Source: Constantimarinum furrinae (GTDB lineage: Bacteria > Bacteroidota > Bacteroidia > Flavobacteriales > Flavobacteriaceae). From it: 64,000 bases of DNA. Both the position numbers and the translations under genes were made by a program. The DNA lies in contig NZ_CP052909.1 in NCBI RefSeq assembly GCF_014295415.1, positions 1,736,001 to 1,800,000 of the forward strand, written 5' to 3'. Below, piece by piece: positions 58,661 through 64,000 of this stretch (position 1 is its first letter; every line of letters starts with the position of its first letter). The notes under the pieces are model-generated. The model searched no databases and had not been told where the DNA came from. It saw nothing but the letters and a program-made list of their open reading frames with translations.

Positions 58661-61600
58661 ATGTACTTCAAATCAGCCAAAAATTTCAGTGTACTTTTTT
58701 CAAACTCTGTAAAAGTTCTTTCATTCCTTCTTATCTGTTTTATCTTTATGAATTGTGACAATAAAACTGAAGAAAAAGAAGAGTATAACGGACCATTATT
58801 TAGTCTGGTATCACCAGAACAATCGGGTCTAAACTTTATAAATAATCTACCCCCCGAAAGCAGGGGATTCAATATAGTAGTTTATCAATACCTTCATAAT
58901 GGAGCGGGAGTTTCAGTGGGGGACATAAATAATGACGGGTTATTAGATATTTTCTTTGTTACAAATTTTGGAGATGATAAGCTCTATTTGAACAAAGGGA
59001 ATATGAAGTTTGAAGAAATTGCCCAAAGAGCAGGAGTGAAAGGAAAGTGGGGTTGGTCTACGGGAAGTACCATGGTCGATATTAACGGAGACGGTTTTCT
59101 GGATATCTATGTTAGCCGATCGGGGGACATGGACCCTGAAAAGAGAAAAAATGCCTTGTTTATAAATAACGGTGATCTTACATTTTCTGAACGAGCCGAG
59201 GAATATGGATTAGCCGATGAGAGTTACTCTACACAAGCCAGTTTTTTCGATTACGACAAGGATGGGGATTTAGATATGTATTTGCTTAATCATAACATTA
59301 TTGCGGTTCTGGATAAAGATCTTCAGTTTGAGAGAAATAACAGAAACCCATATGCAGGAGATAAATTATTCAGAAATGACAATGGAAAGTTTATCGATGT
59401 AAGCGAGGAGGCAGGAATCATTGGAAATGGTATTGGGTATGGTTTGAGTGTCTCTGCTGGAGATATCAATAACGATGGTTGGCCGGATCTCTATGTTAGT
59501 AATGATTATATAGAGCATGATTATTTATACTATAATAATGGTGATGGCACATTTTCAGAAAAGCTGAAACAATCGACAAAACACATATCGAATTTTTCAA
59601 TGGGATCGGATATTGCAGATTTCAATAACGATGGCCTTTTGGACATCATGGTTGTCGATATGGTGGCGGAAGATAATTACAGAACCAAGACAAACATGAG
59701 TGGTATGAATACTGAAAAGTTTTATGCCGCTGTCGATAATGGTTTTCATCATCAGTATATGATGAATACCCTACAGATGAATAATGGAAATGGTACGTTT
59801 AGCGAAGTTTCACAGTTAGCCGGATTATCGAATACCGATTGGAGTTGGGCGCCATTGTGGGCAGATTTTGATATGGACGGTCGTAAAGATCTGTTGGTCA
59901 CCAATGGTTTAAGAAAGGAAGCCAGGAATAGTGACTTTGTGAACCGCAAGCGGGAAATTATGATGCAGATGCAGAATGATCCCACGCGTAACCTGGAGTA
60001 TATAAAAATGATCCTGGATGAATTGCCCGAGAATATGATCAAAAATTATATTTACAGAAACGAGGGAGATATTAGATTTTCAAACATGCGAGACCAATGG
60101 GGACTTACTCAAACGTCCTATTCTAACGGTGCAGCTTACGCCGACCTTGATAATGATGGGGATCTGGATATTGTAATTTCTAATATAGACCATCCTGCTT
60201 TTTTATATGAAAATAAATCTGAATTATTATCGGATAAAAATTATTTAAAAGTAAAACTTACAGGTAAGGGTACGAATGTTTCTGGTATTGGAACGAGAGT
60301 CACATTAAAAACAGGAGATGAGATTCAAGTGCAGGAGCACTATATGAGTAGAGGCTATCAATCTTCTACACCCGACGAACTTTACTTTGGGTTTGGAAAA
60401 AACACGAAAATAGATTCGCTTTGGTTGGAGTGGCCGGATGGAAGTATTCAATTACTTACAGAAATCGAGGCCAATCAGAATTTGCAAGTAGCTTTCGATA
60501 AAAACCGGTTAACCAAAATAAAACCGATTCAGAAAAACTATAGGCCCATATTTTCGGAAGTGACACAATCTCTAAGTGTCCCTTACGTACACAAGGAAAA
60601 TGTGTACAATGATTTTGCCAGAGAGATCCTTATTCCGCATAAGCTCTCTATGCAGGGTCCCGGGATGGCTGTTGGGGATGTAAATGGTGACGGGATGGAG
60701 GATTTTTATATTGGTGCGGCAAAAGGCGAATCTGCAAAATTATTTCTACAAACGAAAAGCGGTTCTTATCTCGAAACAAATCAAACCGCTTGGCTTTCAG
60801 ATAGAAAATTTGAAGATGTTTCTGCTGTTTTTTTCGACTTAGAAAACGATGGAGATTTGGATTTATATGTGGTGAGTGGAGGCAATGAAGTTACAATAGC
60901 TTCGGAAGAACTTCAAGACCGACTTTATATCAATGACGGATCCGGGAATTTTAGTAAAGCGATTGCTGCATTACCTAAAATGTTCACAAGTGGAAGCTCG
61001 GTTTCTGCTGAAGATTTTGACGGGGATGGGGATATGGATCTATTTGTGGGAGGAAGGGTAGTACCCGGTGCTTATCCAATGGCCCCAAGAAGTTATTTAT
61101 TACAAAACAACAATGGAATTTTTGAAGATGTTACAAAGTCACTGGCTCCGGAACTTGAAAGTCCGGGGATGGTAACCAGCAGTGTTTGGGTAGATTTTGA
61201 TAAGGATGGAAAAAAAGATCTGGTGGTTGCTGGTGAATGGATGCCTATTATGGTAATGCACAATAATGGAAATTACTTCAATAATGTAAGTGCTAAACTT
61301 GGATTGCAGGACACTGCAGGTTGGTGGAACGCTGTTGCAAGCGGTGATTTTGATGGGGATGGGGATGAGGATTTTATTTTTGGGAATCTTGGCCTGAATT
61401 ATAAGTACAGAACAACTTCAGAGCAAACCTTCGATATTTATTACGATGATTTTGATAGCAATGGTACCGGAGATATTGTACTTACTTACAATGAAAGTGG
61501 TGAAGTGTACACGCTAAGAGGAAGAGAATGTACATCGCAACAAATGCCATTTATAAAAGAAAAATTTAAAACGTATGATGCTTTTGCCAGAGCAAACATT

Positions 61601-62029
61601 TCAGAAATATTTGGCGAGGAAAATTTAAATAATGCGCTGCATTTAAGTGCTCAGACGTTTGCCAGTGTCTATGTTGAGAACAATGGAGACTCCAAATGGA
61701 ATGTCACGGCACTGCCGCGATTGGCACAATTATCTTCAGTAAACGGAATTGTCGTCAAGGATTTCGATGGAGATTCGAAATTGGATGTTGTGATTGCGGG
61801 AAATTTGTTCGAATCGGAAGTTGAAACACCCCGAAATGACGCATCGCAGGGATTATTCCTAAAAGGAGATGGTGAGGGAAATTTTACGGTGCTTAGCTGT
61901 TTGGAATCCGGCATCAATGCTTCCGGTAATGTTAAGGAAGTACATATGATTACTTTAGGAAGTACCAGGCAAATTGCTTTTGTAAATAACAGTGATAAAC
62001 TTCAATTTTTCAGGCTTAATAATTTGTAG
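58661..62029 (+). CDS. FG-GAP / ASPIC-UnbV repeat lipoprotein
   Basis: This 1,122-residue paralogue of the previous gene has the same layout. Signal with lipobox FIFMNC (Cys about 32; an inner ATG is possible). FG-GAP loops such as SVGDINNDGLLDIFFVTN, FFDYDKDGDLDMYLLNHN and DFDGDGDEDFIFGNLGLNY. ASPIC/UnbV segment GIGTRVTLKTGDEIQVQ with LYFGFGKNTKIDSLWLEWPDGS. The C-terminal region GRECTSQQMPFIKEKF is also shared. Both are probably surface-exposed; the functional partner is unknown. Confidence 0.88.
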   Translation: MYFKSAKNFSVLFSNSVKVLSFLLICFIFMNCDNKTEEKEEYNGPLFSLVSPEQSGLNFINNLPPESRGFNIVVYQYLHNGAGVSVGDINNDGLLDIFFVTNFGDDKLYLNKGNMKFEEIAQRAGVKGKWGWSTGSTMVDINGDGFLDIYVSRSGDMDPEKRKNALFINNGDLTFSERAEEYGLADESYSTQASFFDYDKDGDLDMYLLNHNIIAVLDKDLQFERNNRNPYAGDKLFRNDNGKFIDVSEEAGIIGNGIGYGLSVSAGDINNDGWPDLYVSNDYIEHDYLYYNNGDGTFSEKLKQSTKHISNFSMGSDIADFNNDGLLDIMVVDMVAEDNYRTKTNMSGMNTEKFYAAVDNGFHHQYMMNTLQMNNGNGTFSEVSQLAGLSNTDWSWAPLWADFDMDGRKDLLVTNGLRKEARNSDFVNRKREIMMQMQNDPTRNLEYIKMILDELPENMIKNYIYRNEGDIRFSNMRDQWGLTQTSYSNGAAYADLDNDGDLDIVISNIDHPAFLYENKSELLSDKNYLKVKLTGKGTNVSGIGTRVTLKTGDEIQVQEHYMSRGYQSSTPDELYFGFGKNTKIDSLWLEWPDGSIQLLTEIEANQNLQVAFDKNRLTKIKPIQKNYRPIFSEVTQSLSVPYVHKENVYNDFAREILIPHKLSMQGPGMAVGDVNGDGMEDFYIGAAKGESAKLFLQTKSGSYLETNQTAWLSDRKFEDVSAVFFDLENDGDLDLYVVSGGNEVTIASEELQDRLYINDGSGNFSKAIAALPKMFTSGSSVSAEDFDGDGDMDLFVGGRVVPGAYPMAPRSYLLQNNNGIFEDVTKSLAPELESPGMVTSSVWVDFDKDGKKDLVVAGEWMPIMVMHNNGNYFNNVSAKLGLQDTAGWWNAVASGDFDGDGDEDFIFGNLGLNYKYRTTSEQTFDIYYDDFDSNGTGDIVLTYNESGEVYTLRGRECTSQQMPFIKEKFKTYDAFARANISEIFGEENLNNALHLSAQTFASVYVENNGDSKWNVTALPRLAQLSSVNGIVVKDFDGDSKLDVVIAGNLFESEVETPRNDASQGLFLKGDGEGNFTVLSCLESGINASGNVKEVHMITLGSTRQIAFVNNSDKLQFFRLNNL

Positions 62030-62215
62030 TAAAATACCTACACATTCTGATTTAAGTCCAGACTATAGTTCGATTATCTACTAATTTGGTGGGATTAACG
62101 ACTCTTTCAACTGATTATTGTTTTAAATGACAAATAATATTTTGCTGCCCAGAAATTTTATGTTATTTTTAACAATTGACAAATTGATTAACTAACATTT
62201 AATAATTTCAGATTT
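62030..62215. other. intergenic region before the secreted repeat protein
   Basis: 186 AT-rich bases with no gene. It probably contains the promoter of the following gene. No perfect TAnnTTTG box or terminator hairpin was identified. Confidence 0.45.
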
Positions 62216-64000
62216 ATGAAAAAAATTACATTTGCCTTTTTTGCCTTATTTGCATTATGCTTTTCGGGTAATCTTATGGCTCAAACTGAAATTCCGCAAG
62301 CTGCCGGTACCTTTACGGCCGGGACAGATTTTGTGGATGGTGACATTTACACCGATTCCGGTGGATCCACCGGAAATTATGCCAGCAATGAACTTTCTAC
62401 AATGATGTTCTGCGCGAATCCCGGCGAATTTATTGTAATCGACTTTACAACATTCGATGTTGAAGCTTCCGGTGGTGGGGGAGGTCAATGTTGGGACAAT
62501 CTTACCATCTCCGGTGATACCGGAGGGATGGATGGTACTTATGCCGGTGATGGATTTGATGCAGGTGCCGGATTAGTTTGTATGGATGGTACCGACGGTG
62601 CCGGAAATCCCACATTAGGCCCATTTACCTCAGCAGCCGGTGGATGTCTTACATTTACATTTGACTCTGATTCTTCTGTGACACAGTCAGGATGGACAGC
62701 AGATATTAATGTGAATACCGTGCCACCTATGGCTTGTGGTGTACCGCTTGGGCAACCCATTCCTGAGGTAGGAACAAGTGGGTCCATGGTACCTTCTGTT
62801 GCATCTATTGTCAATTGTGGATTTATTGGTTCAAATTACGCCATTGATAGTGTAGAGCTTGATCTTAATCATACTTTTGACGGTGATCTTGACATTACAC
62901 TAACCTCACCCGAAGGGACCACAATATTCCTAGCCGATCAAATTGGTGGTTCAGGAGACAACTTTACCGGCACAGTCTTTATGGACGGAAATCCTAATAT
63001 TACTTCAGGTGCTCCACCATATACCGGAACTTTTGAAGCGCAAGGTGGTCAGTTAAATACCATATTTGCCGGAGAAAATATTAGTGGAGACTGGACTTTA
63101 AATATTTTAGACAATTTTGGAGGTGATTCAGGAATGTTAAATAACTTCTGTATTAATTTTACCGAACTAAGTCCTAATCAGCCTCCTATAGTTTCATGTC
63201 CTGGAAACATCAATGTGAATAACGATGCAGGACAGTGTAGTGCAGTGGTAAACTTTGGTAATCCGGCAGCGATCGATCCTGAAGGAGGCCCTGTAACTGT
63301 AACTCAAACCGGTGGTCTTCCAAGTGGAGATCCATTCCCGGTAGGAACTACCACCGTAGAATTTACCGTAACCGATGCATGTGGTGCGTCAACGATTTGT
63401 ACTTTCGATGTAGTTGTTACGGATAACGAACCACCTTCTCAATTCGATTGTCCTGCAGATATCGTAGTTGATAATGATCCTGGAGATTGTGGAGCGGTTG
63501 TAAATTATCCTGATCCTATTTTAATGGATAACTGTTTTGCATCTACTACAGGTAGTGCTACATACGATCAAACGATCAACTTTACAAATCCTGCCTTGAT
63601 GAGTAGCAATATCTTTAGCTTTACCGGAGCGATCGTTGGAGCAACTGCCGATGCAACTCTTGAAGTAAGAACCTTTGGAGACATCGATAATGCTACAGAA
63701 ATCTGGCAAATTGAGGACGAAGATGGCAATCCTACCGGACAAATTGGTAATACCGGAGTTTTTGCAGATCAGTGTAATACAATTCTTATGGAGACCTTTA
63801 CCATACCTGCTGCCATGATCGATACTTGGGCGGCCGATGGACAAATTGATTTTACAGGATTTGACTTAGTAGGAGGAATTAACGTGACACTTTGTGGAGG
63901 TGACTTCCTTGAGTTACGACTTATATACGATTATACTTCAACAACGCAACCTCCGGTACCTTATACGGTAGTAACCGGATTGCCAAGTGGTTCTGTATTC
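62216..64000 (+). CDS. secreted P-domain / HYR-like repeat protein, N-terminal part
   Basis: An open frame from ATG 62,216 runs off the window (at least 595 residues). Signal peptide KKITFAFFALFALCFSGNLMAQ. A first glycine-rich domain precedes a P/Homo-B-like domain (SVELDLNHTFDGDLDITLTSPEG ... GENISGDWTLNILDNFGGDSG). HYR-type repeats follow, each opening with C-P-x(5)-V/N (CPGNINVNNDAGQCSAVVNF, CPADIVVDNDPGDCGAVVNY). It is a large surface or secreted adhesin-like protein. A T9SS domain may lie beyond the window. Confidence 0.82.
   Translation, partial: MKKITFAFFALFALCFSGNLMAQTEIPQAAGTFTAGTDFVDGDIYTDSGGSTGNYASNELSTMMFCANPGEFIVIDFTTFDVEASGGGGGQCWDNLTISGDTGGMDGTYAGDGFDAGAGLVCMDGTDGAGNPTLGPFTSAAGGCLTFTFDSDSSVTQSGWTADINVNTVPPMACGVPLGQPIPEVGTSGSMVPSVASIVNCGFIGSNYAIDSVELDLNHTFDGDLDITLTSPEGTTIFLADQIGGSGDNFTGTVFMDGNPNITSGAPPYTGTFEAQGGQLNTIFAGENISGDWTLNILDNFGGDSGMLNNFCINFTELSPNQPPIVSCPGNINVNNDAGQCSAVVNFGNPAAIDPEGGPVTVTQTGGLPSGDPFPVGTTTVEFTVTDACGASTICTFDVVVTDNEPPSQFDCPADIVVDNDPGDCGAVVNYPDPILMDNCFASTTGSATYDQTINFTNPALMSSNIFSFTGAIVGATADATLEVRTFGDIDNATEIWQIEDEDGNPTGQIGNTGVFADQCNTILMETFTIPAAMIDTWAADGQIDFTGFDLVGGINVTLCGGDFLELRLIYDYTSTTQPPVPYTVVTGLPSGSVF

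Overview
The DNA looks like a chromosome segment from a marine-type member of the Flavobacteriaceae (Bacteroidota). It is AT-rich, has several lipoprotein signals, type IX secretion (T9SS) C-terminal sorting domains, DUF6090 proteins, ASPIC/UnbV and FG-GAP lipoproteins, and the coaD / ddl / PASTA / rluD core-gene neighbourhood. No rRNA, tRNA, CRISPR array or transposase gene was seen.

The left 49 kb (about 0.24-49.07 kb) is one ordered array of gene cassettes. I number cassettes and sites outward from the recombinase, so cassette 1 lies at 48.65-49.07 kb and cassette 45 at the left edge. Nearly every cassette holds one gene, always on the minus strand. Consecutive genes are separated by a structured repeat of about 220 bp that starts with AACGG on the plus strand and ends with CCGTTGTT or a variant. 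Each repeat is bounded by a 7-10 bp arm that differs from cassette to cassette. The arm to the right of one repeat is the exact reverse complement of the arm to the left of the next repeat, so the two ends of each cassette match. In all but two of the 37 sites nearest the recombinase this match is perfect by eye. This is the diagnostic geometry of integron cassettes, with R'' and R' boxes meeting when a cassette circularises. The repeats also have an unpaired spacer and a covarying L-box stem, as attC sites do, but their terminal structure is very large and multi-hairpin.

At the proximal end (49,099-50,262, minus) lies a complete tyrosine recombinase with an IntI-like core but apparently without the IntI-specific insertion. 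It is transcribed in the same direction as the cassettes. Only 28 bp separate it from a junction that looks like attI (minus strand ATAACAAG^TTAACTCC). One 798-bp cassette occurs twice with exact cassette boundaries (22,560-23,357 and 25,629-26,426). A non-coding cassette also occurs twice, once next to attI. Sites decay progressively towards the distal end (1-7 kb), as expected for an old array fed at attI. I read the region as a sedentary chromosomal integron or integron-like system with oversized attC sites.

The cargo includes DUF6090 membrane proteins (four copies), hydrolases, VOC proteins, many secreted or lipoprotein hypotheticals, a HigBA toxin-antitoxin pair, an HNH nuclease, an Mrr-type nuclease, a HEPN/AbiU2-like protein and a mercury-uptake cassette (ArsR-MerTP-GDCCVxC). 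A 7.76-kb cassette carries a whole type I restriction-modification operon with a PrrC-like anticodon-nuclease candidate between hsdS and hsdR and a 12-bp repeat in hsdS.

Right of 50.3 kb is ordinary chromosome: coaD, ddl, a PASTA protein, rluD, yaaA, a uracil-DNA-glycosylase-like gene, two divergent ASPIC/UnbV lipoproteins of about 1,100 residues, and the start of a secreted P-domain/HYR-type protein that runs off the window.
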